This document shows, piece by piece, positions 12,694-23,051 of a stretch of DNA of 64,000 nt. The notes beneath the pieces were generated by a model, which saw only the letters and a list, made by a program, of their open reading frames with translations, was not told the origin of the DNA and ran no database searches. The DNA comes from Drechmeria coniospora (taxonomy: Eukaryota > Ascomycota > Sordariomycetes > Hypocreales > Ophiocordycipitaceae), in contig NC_054390.1 in NCBI RefSeq assembly GCF_001625195.1, positions 4,984,027 through 5,048,026 of the forward strand, in the 5' to 3' direction. The translations under genes were made by a program, and so were the position numbers. The first letter of the stretch is position 1; each line of letters begins with the position of its first letter.

Positions 12694-14535
12694 GGCGACG
12701 GCGCGAGACCGGGACGTGGGCGGATAGGTGTGTATGCTGCACGAGGTATTCGTCGTCGAAATGGACCACGGTACGGCAAGACGGAGAGGCGAGTAGATGT
12801 ACTGTATTAGAGTCGTCGGGATGCCACCAAGCATGTCGTGTCATGTCTCCATCCAATCGACGACGGCGCATTCGAAACCCCATCGATGGCGGCCACGTCC
12901 GTCCTTGGGTTGCATACCTATGGACTACGGCACAGGCAGCAATCGACACTACCACGGTTACCTACAGATACAGCTACCGCGACGAAATGCAAGCTACCGG
13001 TACAACTGCCGCACGCTAAACTACGACCGAAACACGACATTCATGAGGTACTGGGTACCTACCACCTACCACCGCGAGGTACCGACAAGTATTGGTGGTG
13101 GGATTAGTAGGTGCCAGCAGCGTGCCAAGCACCATGCAGCCGTGGCGCATCACCGTAGTTTGCGAGAACTATTAACGAATGATACCACCAAATAGTATGG
13201 ATACAGGGAGCACCTCGCTCCAAACAAGCCCTTCGCCTTCGCAATGAACCAGATAATTTAAGCGCCAAGATAGGTGGCGCATCGCTAGTCGGCCGTGGGC
13301 GATGCTGGTGCCATGACCGGTCGGTCTGCCGCCGACGCAACCAGCCGGACGGACGGTGGGGAGGGCCGCCTCGACGGAGGACGGACCGTCAAAGCCGCCA
13401 AACGACGCCTGGCAAATCGAATGGCCGCCCAGGACACGGTGCGTGGAATGATGTGGTGACATGCCGCGAACACTGCCAGTACTTGCCTGCTCGCCACCTG
13501 TAGAAATTACAACACCGATCTGCATCTTTGCAGCATCAAAGTATATGCGCAATGTACGTTGAACAATTATCATTTTCACCCTCCAAGTCGTTGATACTAC
13601 TGCGTATCCGTACATGCGTACTTAAGTAAGTACATGCGTACTGTACAGTATTGTACATTAAGTAAGGAGTACTCCGTACTTAACGGAGTACATGTACTCC
13701 GTACGCTAAATACTTGTAATAATATTACTGCACTTGTACCCTTCCTTGCCGGCACTTGATCGCGTACTTGTACTGCACTTGTAGGTGTGTGCTGTACACT
13801 TGTACTTACTGTAGGCAGTACGGAGTACGGAGTACGGAGCACATGCATCCCTTACGGATACTTGTACGGAGGACTATTACTTGTATTACACCGAATGCTT
13901 ATAAGTACTGCACAAGTTCCCCGTACTTTGCCTGCAATGTTCGCCTGCCTGCCAATACATGTGTACTGTACGGATACAAGTACTTGTACTTACTTGGCGC
14001 AAAAATGCCGGGCCGGCACAACAACTCCGTAATACTTACGGAGTACTCCGTACTTACAGTACAATGTCCTTGCACAACTTGCACACATTGCATTTGCTTG
14101 CACAGCTTGATCATGTACTTACACATACTTCCTTGCTTGCACAAGTTGCACACATACTTACGCATACGCATACTCTAAGCTGTACTCCGTACTGATGTGC
14201 CGGCATATGGCTCGAATGTCACGCTCTGGTCCGTCATCCGCCAGTGAATCCATTGTTCCATCGTGAAACTGCCACCTGGCTCGCTGCGAGCGAGCGAGTC
14301 GCCGAGGTCGTCGGCTGAGACGGCGAATGATCCCTCCCCCGCGGCAGGCTCCAAACGGCGCATCCGTCCCAAGTCTATGCTCTATTCCCGACCGCTCTAA
14401 CCTCGTCCCCCATTCCATGCAACGCCGTAGTACAGCATGCCAAGCAGGCAGGGATCGGATACCTGCTTCCCTTCCGGGTAGATAAAAGTACAATCGACCC
14501 GGACGCACCTTGGCCCCCGGCCGGCCGGCCCGACG
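12694..14535. other. Intergenic region with perfect palindromes
   Basis: No gene is supported. The right half (13600-14190) is one of the densest GTAC-repeat zones, including the perfect 20-bp palindrome ACGGAGTACATGTACTCCGT at 13683-13702 and the 16-bp palindrome TACGGAGTACTCCGTA at 14037-14052. The left edge is the probable promoter of the hemerythrin gene, and the right edge (14200-14535) is the 3' flank of the ZIP transporter gene. Confidence 0.6.
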
Positions 14536-15997
14536 CTACGCAAAGGCGCCGACGAGCGCCATCAGGACGGCGCCGGCGCACACCGACAGGTACGCCCGCA
14601 GCCTCTTCTTCCCCCTGAGCACCTTGTAGCTGTTCTCCGACAAAAAGTCCTCGGCCAGGAGCTGGACGAGGCCGGCGTACAGCAGCAGGCCGGCCGAGAT
14701 GGCGTTCATGAAGCCGACGACGAGCAGGCCGCCCATCGAGGCCGGGTCGTACATCTTGTGCACGATGAGGCCGATGGCCTGCCCGATGGGCGTCGTGACG
14801 CCGTAGGCGAGCACCATGAGCCACGGTCGGACCGACGTGCGCGGGAACTGGATGGCGGCGATGCGGCTTCCGAGCGCGAGCCCTTCAAACGACTGGTGGA
14901 AGCTGATGGCGACGAGGAAGACGACAAAGGCGGGCCCGGTCGCGACCGAGATGGCCATGCCGATGAAGACGCTGTGGAAGAGGATGCCGGCCTCGAGCAG
15001 CAGACACTGCAGCAGCTGACGATGCTGAAACTCGGCCGTCGGCGCCTGCGCGTCCGCCAAGCCGCCCCTCTCCCGCGTCGTCGTCTCCGGCGGGGACGCG
15101 TACGGGCTGTCGCCGCCGTCGTTGATCGGTGCCGGGTCCAGCTCGTCCATGTCGAACTCGAGCTCCGATTCACCCCCCTTGAACCTGCGGCCCGCCGACC
15201 GCCCCTCCCTCGACGGCACGACGGGAGACGATGCCGGCAGCGGCTCGGCGCCGGCGACGAGTCCCTGCGTCACCTCCAAGTCGTCGCGCGAAACGGCAGC
15301 CGACCGGCCAGTCGCCGCTCGCCGAGGGACGCGGCTGCCGTGACCGTCGTCGTGGAGATTGACGTCGTGGAAGTGCCCCTCGCCGTCCGAATCGTCGTCG
15401 TCGTCGTCGTCGTCGCCGTCGAAAAAGTGCGAATGCGCGTGCGAGTGACCGGCGCCCCGCGCCGTCAGGTACGACTCGACGCCGGTGACGAGAATGGCCG
15501 AGACCAAGGCCACCAGCCCGGCCAGCGGCCTGTACCTGCGGCTGAAGAAGTTTGGCAGGCAACGGTCCGTGAGGGACTGAAAGGCCGTCGGGAGCAGGTG
15601 GACAAAGGCCGTGGCGAGCAGGACGCCGGTGCCGACGTGTTGGCAGTAGAATATGATGGCCCGCTGTCGCTTTCCCGTAGTCGTCCGTCGCGATATCAAG
15701 GGGAAGCCGCAGGCTGTCGACGGAACGGCGGAGAGCAGTCAGCCTCAAACTCGGGAACCCCCCACTCGCTCGTAGCCTTTGACCACACCACTTACCCAGC
15801 GTGCTCAGGACGAAAACGAGGAACAGGGCGAAGACGTGCGCCGCCGTGTCGTACCACCCATGATGCTTCGATCCGCACTGGGGCCTCTCGCCCTCGTCTG
15901 CTCGCCGATGGAGCTCCTGAAGCAGGAGACTCGTCGGGATTGTCGACCAGCTCGTGTCCGCACCTGGGTGTGGGAGGTTTCCCGTCAGCAAAGGCAA
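14536..15997 (-). CDS. ZIP-family zinc/iron transporter (Zrt-like)
   Basis: Plasma-membrane or organellar divalent-metal transporter of the ZIP family. Two exons, 15997-15796 and 15713-14536, give 459 residues. The intron is fixed by restoring the family sequence FALFLVFVLSTLACGFPL. Membrane segments bracket a long cytosolic loop with metal-binding features: GAGHSHAHSHFFDGD, then a run of eight Asp encoded by a GTC/GAC microsatellite (15391-15415), and GHFHDVNLHDDGHG. Helices 4 and 5 carry the core metal-site residues: GILFHSVFIGMAISVATG and SFHQSFEGLALGSRI. The C-terminus ends in a hydrophobic helix (VCAGAVLMALVGAFA). The expected substrate is Zn2+, as in yeast Zrt1/Zrt2. No zinc-response element was recognised. 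Confidence 0.92.
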
Positions 15998-17863
15998 GGC
16001 ACCTCTCGTCGAATGGCGCCGTTGTGCACACCTCTTGTCGCCTCTTCTAAGCCACCCATTGTGATGTTTTTGACCCGAATTGCCTCGGATACAACATTCG
16101 CCGGGATGTCCGCAAGGTCATGGCGGTGCAGTCGGGTATGCGTGAGCGAGGGAGCAGCAGCTTGGCCCTGCCATTGAGCCCATGGGTCGGAGCCAGTGTG
16201 GTCAGTTGACGCCTAATCCTCGGCAGATGTCGATCTGCGGGTGGGAACGCCCAGTCTACAGTACGGTACTGTATTGTACATGCGCGGCAAGTAGCCAGCC
16301 TGAACCTTGTCTACTGCACAGTACCTCGGAGTACAGTACGGGGTACAGAGCTCAGCACGCACTTTAGTACTGTTAGGTGCAAGTACAGTACAAGGCTGCG
16401 TATGCGCCATATGACTGGCTCATGGATTCTGTCCGGTACAGTACTCCGTACTTGCATGTATAACTACGTACTTCTACTTAAGTATTATTCTCTAAGTACT
16501 CCGTATACCGTCGGGGAATAGTACTAGGTAGGTACCCAGAGTTGTACTGTACTTGCAAGTATTACTTATATTGGGACTAGGCACGTTCTCCAGTGGAATC
16601 CGTATTGCCATGTATCAGAAGTGTACGGAGTATTGTACAGCGCTTAGTCGAAATATTCATACTTGTAGTGTTGCACTCCGTGCTTAGTAGCATTCTAGAA
16701 TACTACGTGGGTGCATTTACATGCCGAAAAGGGACCTTGTACTCGTATCCCAGGTACAACGATAGAGCTCCGTTTCCCTCTGTCGATGAGAACTCCCGAC
16801 CCAAGTTGTTGCAGCCACACCAAGTACATGTAAGTATATGTAATACATGTTGGTCTGTCATTGCAAGAAAACAGTGGCCATAACATGCAAATGTACTGTA
16901 TGTACTAATAATGTACTCGGTATTGTATCGGGACATGCGTTGTGTCCTGTTCGTGTTTATGTATGGTACTCTTGTACTTTCCTACTGTACAAGTACTTTC
17001 CTACCGTCCAGCACAAGCCCTTTCCTACCGTACAAGTACTGTACTGTAAGTACGGAGTACATGGTGGTACTAAGCACTGCTAGTACATGTATACTCCGTA
17101 CCTAGTAGTTAATTATCAACTACCGTCCATGTTCTCCGAACTCCGTACGTGCACGTAGTATTAAGTATGTGCACCCACTGAGCACGATGCCGTCATCATC
17201 TTGTTGCTCCATCCTCCGTACTTACAGGTAACTACGGACTACAGTAGGTAGTGATATTACCTCCTAGTACTGTACTCTGTTCTTGTACGATACATGACGG
17301 AAATCGCACCCGTACGGAGTACTCTGTACAGGTAATTACTGTACGTAAAAGGACATGAGCACAGGTTGGAGCAAATATCATCAGATTAATACTCTGTGCG
17401 CTCCATACTTGCGCAGCAATTACGCGAGGCGGAACGCTGAACCATTCCATGGACGCCCTCTTGCATGCACCTGTACATGGAAATTTTCACAATAAACATG
17501 GGTTCAAGTGTAGACTTGAAGCAGCAACGGTGCCTTCAGTACCGAGTGCTCCCTGCTCCGTACTGCTCCTTCTTCTGCATTGCACGCCGAGGCCGTCTCT
17601 CGCATATACGTAAAGGGGCCACAACCACCTTGCTTGCCTCGTTCAAGCACGTACACACGTACAAGGTCGGTGCACACGTGCATCGCGTCTGGCAGTGGGT
17701 GTGTCGAGTGCTGGGCTTGCCAACGTCAAGGTGTAACTACGCGTACGGCACAGGCATGCACGTGTCGGCCGAACTACGGCGCCCATCACGCTTCGCTTCG
17801 TTTCTCGTCGTCGAACCTCTTGTACAATTACACCAGCATCCCGTGGCATGGTACAAAGGGCGA
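15998..17863. other. Intergenic region rich in GTAC-type repeats
   Basis: About 1.9 kb with no supported gene. From 16240 to 17400 nearly every line carries copies of TACTCCGTAC, TGTACTTAC or TACGGAGTA. AT content is higher than in flanking exons. The left 200 bp are the likely promoter of the ZIP gene, and the right end is the 3' flank of sti1. Small open frames here are built largely from the repeat words (Cys/Tyr/Thr/Val-rich) and are not believable proteins. Confidence 0.65.
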
Positions 17864-19766
17864 CTATCGTCCGACGCGAATGACGCCGGCGGCCATGAGC
17901 TTCTGAATCTTGGTGCGCACGTTCGGGTTGCGCATGTGCTCCTGCAGCGCCTTCGGGTCCGACTGCGCCTGCTGGAGGATGGACTGCATGACGGGGTCTT
18001 GCATGATGCCCATGATCTGCACCTGTCAGCGTCGATGCGGCCGTGGGCCCGGCGGGCGAGCAAACCTACTTCGGGATCCTGCGTCACGCGCGCGCGCGTC
18101 TCCTCCTCCGTCTCGTTGTCTCGAGCCGCGTACATGGCGGCCAGGGCCTTTTGCGACTGCTGCTCAATCTCGCGCGCGTTGGCGCCGCCGTGGTGCTCCT
18201 GGTCGACCTGCTGCGCCTCGGTGCAGGCGTCGACGCACTCCGAGTACTTGCGCATGCCGAAAAAGGCCTGGGCCTTGCGGATGTAGGCCCGGATGAACTG
18301 GCCATCCCGCTTGATGGCCGCGTTGCAGTCGTCGAGCGCGCTCGGGAATTCGAAGAGCTTTATAAAGGCCGCCGCACGGTTGCTGTAGCCCCTCGGGTCC
18401 TCGGGCGCCCGCTTGACCATTTCCGAGTAGGCGGCGACGGCGCCGGGAAAGTCCATCTCCTTGAACTTCTTGTTGCCGTCCTCGCGCGCCTCGTCGGCCT
18501 TGGCCGGGTCCACGTACGCCTTCTTCGTGTTCTCCGCCTCGGTCCGCTCGGCCGCCCGGAGCTTGTTGAGCACCTCGGGCGTCCGGTGCTCCGTCAGCGA
18601 CCGCTTGAAGTTCTCCACCGCCTGGGCGAGGTCGCCCTTCTTCTCGTGGGCGCTGCCGATGCGCGCGTAGCTCTTGGCGATGATCTTGAAGTCGGCGTAG
18701 ATCTGCCGACCCTCCTCGATGGCCTGGTGGCAGGCCTCGATGCACTTGTCGTAGTCGCCCTTCTCAAAGTGCGCCGCGCCGAGGTTGTTGAGGTAGGTGA
18801 TGTCCTTGAACATCTCCCAGGCCTTGCCGTAGTGGGCGATGGCCTCGTCAAACTTGCGCTGCTTGTAGCACTGCGTGCCCAGAGCCTTCTCCTCGTCGGC
18901 CGCCGCCTTCTTCCGCTGCTTCTCCAGAAGCTCCGGGTCGACCTCCTCCGGCTCCGGCGTGGGCTCCCGGGGAGCCGCCTTGGCCGGCTCGCGCGTCGCC
19001 TCGGCCGCGTCCGGCATGCTCGCGTCCTGGCCGGGGTCGCTGTCGCGCACCTGCATGTCGACGCCCATCATGACGCCGAGCACCTGGATCATCCTGGGGT
19101 CGCTAAACAGGTCCTGCGTGTTCTGCGGGTCCGTCTGCATCGCCTGCAGCCTCGCCATGAAGGCCGGGTCGGCCAGGTACGGCGCCGTCTTGGGGTTCGC
19201 CGCGAGCTTTTGCACGAGGTTGGGGTCGTTGAACATCTGGCCCAGGCCGCCCGTCGGGTCGGATCCGAAGCCTCCTGCGGGCATCCAGTCAGCGTCGACG
19301 CCAACGAGGCCTGTCACGTGTCCCACGACGGCCTACCGGACTCTTGCTGCATCGCCTTCTCCACCGAGGCCAGACCACTCTTGAGCTGGGCGTTGTTCGC
19401 GTCGTGCTTCAGGCCCTCCTCGTACGCATCGTTTGCGCCCAGCAGGTCGCCCATGCCGTGCAACGCCGCGCCCTTGCGTCCCCAGCCCTTGGCCCAGTCG
19501 GCCTTGATCTCCGTCGTCTTCTCCGCGTCCTTGAGAGCCTCGGCCCACTGCTTCTTGGAGGCATGTGCGGCGGATCGGTTGCTGTACAGGATGTGGTTCT
19601 CGGGCTGCAGGGCGATGGCCTGTGTGAACTTGTCGCTGCCGGCTGTCAGCATGTGGGTATATCCATCTTCCTCCTCGGGCGGCGGGGGGACTTGCATGGC
19701 ATCGTCAAAGTTCTTTTCGGCGATGGCTTTGTTGCCAAGAGCTTTGAGCTCGTCCGCTGTAGCCAT
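17864..19766 (-). CDS. sti1: Hsp70/Hsp90 co-chaperone STI1 (HOP)
   Basis: Adaptor that passes clients from Hsp70 to Hsp90 in the cytosol. Four exons, 19766-19696, 19635-19337, 19274-18070 and 18016-17864, give 575 residues, the usual length for fungal STI1. Domain order: TPR1 (about 1-120), DP1/STI1 repeat (about 130-190, DPTGGLGQMFNDPNLVQKL), charged linker, TPR2A (about 240-360), TPR2B (about 375-490) and C-terminal DP2 (IMGIMQDPVMQSILQQAQSD, about 525-575). Intron 1 has a GC donor (GCAAGT) rather than GT. Only that choice restores the family sequence DDAIDKFTQAIALQPENH, with an internal GCTGAC branch-like site. The other two introns use GT-AG and restore QQESGGFGSDP and TQDPEIMGIMQ. Reading through intron 1 would insert an in-frame Pro/Glu-rich stretch not found in the family. 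Confidence 0.95.
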
Positions 19767-20251
19767 TTTCGTTCGTTTGCGTACGAGACAGTTCGGGAGT
19801 GGATATGCGATGTGACCGGTGCAATGCTAGAAATCAAAGTGCTCGAGTTGCTGTATGTATGTGCCGTCACGATTTCAGGGTGGAAAAAGAGGCATCGAGT
19901 TTGACAACCTTAGGCGGGAAGGGGACGGTGGGGAGGAAGAGGCTGCCGATAACAGGGGCAGCTTCTAGCGACTTCGATGGACGATGGTGGGTCCCGCCAG
20001 AGCCTCATTGGGACGCATCACGAGCGGGGCGGCGCTGCAACCTCAGCCTTCGGTACTTGCAGTGATGGAGGTATGACGGAACAAGATCATTCGAGGACGT
20101 GTATCACTGTCGAGAAAAAGGGGGCTCCGTACTCCGTATATGCGAGACAGTGCCAATGCAACGTATTGTCAAGCGGTTGTACTCCGTACATGGAGCAGTG
20201 CTGTTCAATTATTCTGGGGCATTCCAATCAGCCGAATTGATATCCGCCGAA
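19767..20251. other. Upstream region of sti1
   Basis: Likely promoter and leader of the leftward sti1 gene. It contains a few TACTCCGTA words (20128-20139 and 20180-20191). No heat-shock element array was identified with certainty. Confidence 0.5.
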
Positions 20252-20823
20252 TCATCGCAGCCACGAGCACTCTCGACCAGAATCAGGCCATTGTAGAGTG
20301 CACATTGTATAGTTTGTCCACTTCTTTGCTGCCTTGTGATCATCTTTGTTGGGAATATTTGCACCCTTTGGAGGAGGCGTATACAAATGCTCACCGTCGG
20401 GATATCTGCTGGGGATTTTATAGACGATTCGATTCCTACAGCCGTACTGCACATTCTTCGTTCGGGAGGCGTAAACTCCAGCGTGACATTTCATCTGTCC
20501 GCAGCTGACATGACGAATGTCCAACCAAATTTGATTGCGTGGCAGTGATAGATGGCATCGGTTTCGTAGTCATTTTGTTCATTCAAGTACGCCGAATCGA
20601 AAGCATCAACGACGATGATCGCTCGATGACCTGTGGCCGACCCAGCACAAGCGTACATATCGGTTGGAACTTTTGGTACATCCGACCACGACACACCACC
20701 AAACAGAGCTCCAGTAGGAAGGTACAGGCGGGTGTTTGAAATGACAAAACCGACGACGGCTTGGGGCGCGAATGTGTTGGCAGTTGCTGCGGGAAGCCCG
20801 CTGGAAGGAGGCGATGACGACAT
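20252..20823 (-). CDS. Doubtful small protein gene, possibly spliced
   Basis: Two adjacent leftward open frames both look protein-like. The first begins at the ATG at 20823 (MSSSPPSSGLPAATANTF) and stays open to 20491. The second, open to 20252, includes KNVQYGCRNRIVYKIPSRYP and ends WPDSGRECSWLR. A GT-AG intron of 86 nt (20590-20505) would join them in phase, replacing the YLNEQNDYETD segment. Unspliced, the first frame ends soon after FGWTFVMSAADR. No signal peptide is evident at this start and no family was recognised. The density of Cys, Tyr and Trp is like that of small fungal secreted proteins. It could be a real lineage-specific gene, a pseudogene or chance. Confidence 0.3.
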
Positions 20824-21404
20824 GGCTCGTACGACCCGGGGGCTCGGCCGATGGGAAGCAAAGTCCGTTAGTGAATGTAAAGGTTCAAACAAATGCAGAC
20901 TTTCCTCGCAAAAGATCTTATTTCGAGGCAGAAGGCCTGCTGGCTTTTTAATGGTGAATTCGTTGACCGTTCTTGTGACGGTCAAGCTGTTCCGACTCCA
21001 GCCACGGCGCTGGATAAGGGCACACCGTCCTCCAGGGGTCGTGTCCACTGAGCTGTGCCTAGTCTGTCCCTAGCGTCGCGGATAGTCCCGGCTCTACGGA
21101 GCATCTTGAAGCCGTAAATCTACAGTACACCTACTTACAGCGCGGTGAAGTGCAGTGCAGTGCAGGTACTTACAGGTAGTGCGGAGCACTGTACCTGTAC
21201 CTGTACCTGTGCTGCTAATACTAAGTAATAACGGAGTGGGTGTGCACTTACTCCGTACTCCATACAGAAGCAATAATAATAATTAAGAACTTCAACGAGC
21301 AGCCCCCCCCCCCCCTTACACCACATACATGCACGCGTGTGCCCTATTCAACGCGACAGCCGCCTCACCGACAACTTCGCCCCTTCGGACGGCTCGTCTC
21401 CAGA
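20824..21404. other. Upstream region of the monooxygenase gene
   Basis: Holds a short cluster of repeat words (21165-21260: repeated CTGTAC units and ACTCCGTACTCC) and a C-run at 21303-21315 just before the monooxygenase start. No gene is supported. Confidence 0.5.
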
Positions 21405-22877
21405 ATGCATGAAATATCGGAACATCATGACATCGTCATCTTGGGTGCCGGCCTCTCGGGCATCAACACGGCCCACGTGCTGCGAGAGAAACTCCCGCAC
21501 CGCAAGGTGACGATCCTCGAGGCCCGCAGCACGACGGGCGGCACCTGGAACTTCTTTCGATACCCCGGCTTCCGCTCCGACTCGTACATGTCGACCTTTG
21601 GCCTCCGCTGGTTCCCCTGGCCGCACGACAGCAAGATGGCCTCGGGGCCCGAGATCGCCGCCTACCTCGAGGACGCGGCCCGCGACGACGGCTGCCTCGA
21701 CGAGATACGCTTCCGCCACAAGGTCACGCGCTGCGAGTGGCGCGATGAGGATCAGTTCTGGACCTTGGACGTCGACGCCGACGGCGAGGAGAAGCGCTTC
21801 TCTGCTCGCTTCCTCTTCGCCTGCACCGGATACTACTCGTACGAGAAGGCGCTCGAGGCCGACATCCCCGGCATCGAGCGCTTCCAAGGCACCGTCGCCC
21901 ACCCGCAGTGGTGGCCAAAGGACCTCGACTACAGAAGCAAGCGAGTCGTCATCATCGGCTCCGGCGCCACCGCCTACACCATGGTCCCCGCCATGGCCGA
22001 CGACGTGGCCAGCGTCACCATGCTCCAGCGCAGCCCGTCCTACGCCGTCTCCGTCCCCACCACGTCGACCTTTGACCGTCTGCTACGCCTCCTCCTCCCC
22101 GCCTTCGCCGCCAACTGGTTCATCTGGTGGAAGGACCTCGGCTTCGAGCTCTTGACCACCCAGCTCCTCCTTCGCTTCCCCAACCTCGGCCGCCGCGCCC
22201 TGACCACCCAGCTCAAGCAGGAGATACCCAAGGACGTGGATGCTGACGTCCACTTCAACCCGCGCTACAACCCCTTCCAGCAGCGACTCTGCATGTGCCC
22301 CGACGGCGATTTCTTCAAGGCCATGCACCGGGACAACGTCGAGGTCGTCACCGACGTCGTCGACACCGTCACCGCCGACGGCATCCTCCTCCAGTCCGGA
22401 CGGAGGCTCGACGCCGACATCATCGTCACCGCCACGGGGCTCTACTTCCAGATCCTCGACGGCATGCATCCCGTCGTCAACGGCGTGCCCGTCGATCCCG
22501 GCGCCCAGTACACGTGGCGCGGCGGCATGCTCGAGTCCCTACCAAACGCCGCCTTCATCGTCGCCTACGTCACCCAGAGCTGGACCCCGGGCGCCGACGT
22601 CATGGCCAAGATGGTCGTCCGCGTCCTCCGAGCCATGGAATCCAAGCGCGCCACAAAGGTCGTTCCCGTCCTCGAGCGGTACAAGGGCATGCCGCGCCGC
22701 ATCGCCGTCGACGCCAACAGCAACTACTTTCTCCGAGCCGCCGACAGAATACCAAAGGTCACCGGCGAGGGCCCCTGGTATGGCCGCACCCACTGGATGC
22801 GTGATATCTGGGCCCTGTGGTTTGGGAGCATGGAGGATGGGCTGGTGTACAGCGGCGAGGCTAAGAAGAACACGTAG
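21405..22877 (+). CDS. FAD-dependent monooxygenase, Baeyer-Villiger type
   Basis: Class B flavoprotein monooxygenase of 490 residues in a single exon. The start chosen is the first ATG before the dinucleotide fold (MHEISEHHDIVILGAGLSG). The frame is open further upstream, but with no ATG and through repeat sequence. The first Rossmann motif GAGLSG (residues 14-19) binds FAD. The segment FQGTVAHPQWWP (residues 160-171) fits the Baeyer-Villiger fingerprint FxGxxxHxxxWP exactly. A second motif, GSGATA (residues 185-190), is the NADPH site. These enzymes insert oxygen next to ketones to give esters or lactones, or oxidise sulfur or nitrogen; the substrate cannot be predicted. There are no polyketide, terpene or peptide synthase neighbours, so it may act in catabolism or detoxification. 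Confidence 0.9.
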   Translation: MHEISEHHDIVILGAGLSGINTAHVLREKLPHRKVTILEARSTTGGTWNFFRYPGFRSDSYMSTFGLRWFPWPHDSKMASGPEIAAYLEDAARDDGCLDEIRFRHKVTRCEWRDEDQFWTLDVDADGEEKRFSARFLFACTGYYSYEKALEADIPGIERFQGTVAHPQWWPKDLDYRSKRVVIIGSGATAYTMVPAMADDVASVTMLQRSPSYAVSVPTTSTFDRLLRLLLPAFAANWFIWWKDLGFELLTTQLLLRFPNLGRRALTTQLKQEIPKDVDADVHFNPRYNPFQQRLCMCPDGDFFKAMHRDNVEVVTDVVDTVTADGILLQSGRRLDADIIVTATGLYFQILDGMHPVVNGVPVDPGAQYTWRGGMLESLPNAAFIVAYVTQSWTPGADVMAKMVVRVLRAMESKRATKVVPVLERYKGMPRRIAVDANSNYFLRAADRIPKVTGEGPWYGRTHWMRDIWALWFGSMEDGLVYSGEAKKNT

Positions 22878-23051
22878 TGATTGTCCACATCATTGTGACG
22901 GGCAAAAATGCCGCCAAAATATGGTCGCCCATGTGAATACATCTCTATATATTCATACATACATGTACATGCATACATTGCGCGCAAGCTCTTCGTCGTG
23001 GGTTCGTAAAGTCGTATTTTCCGTTGGGAATGCGAGGTTCGTCCCATCATG

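Noticed and set aside
16240..17400. Transposon relic or MITE
   Set aside because: No terminal inverted repeats, target-site duplication or transposase fragment could be defined; only short palindromic words recur.
18043..19815. Long rightward frame (590 codons) across sti1
   Set aside because: Antisense to the well-supported STI1 gene; Leu/Arg/Val-rich codon shadow.
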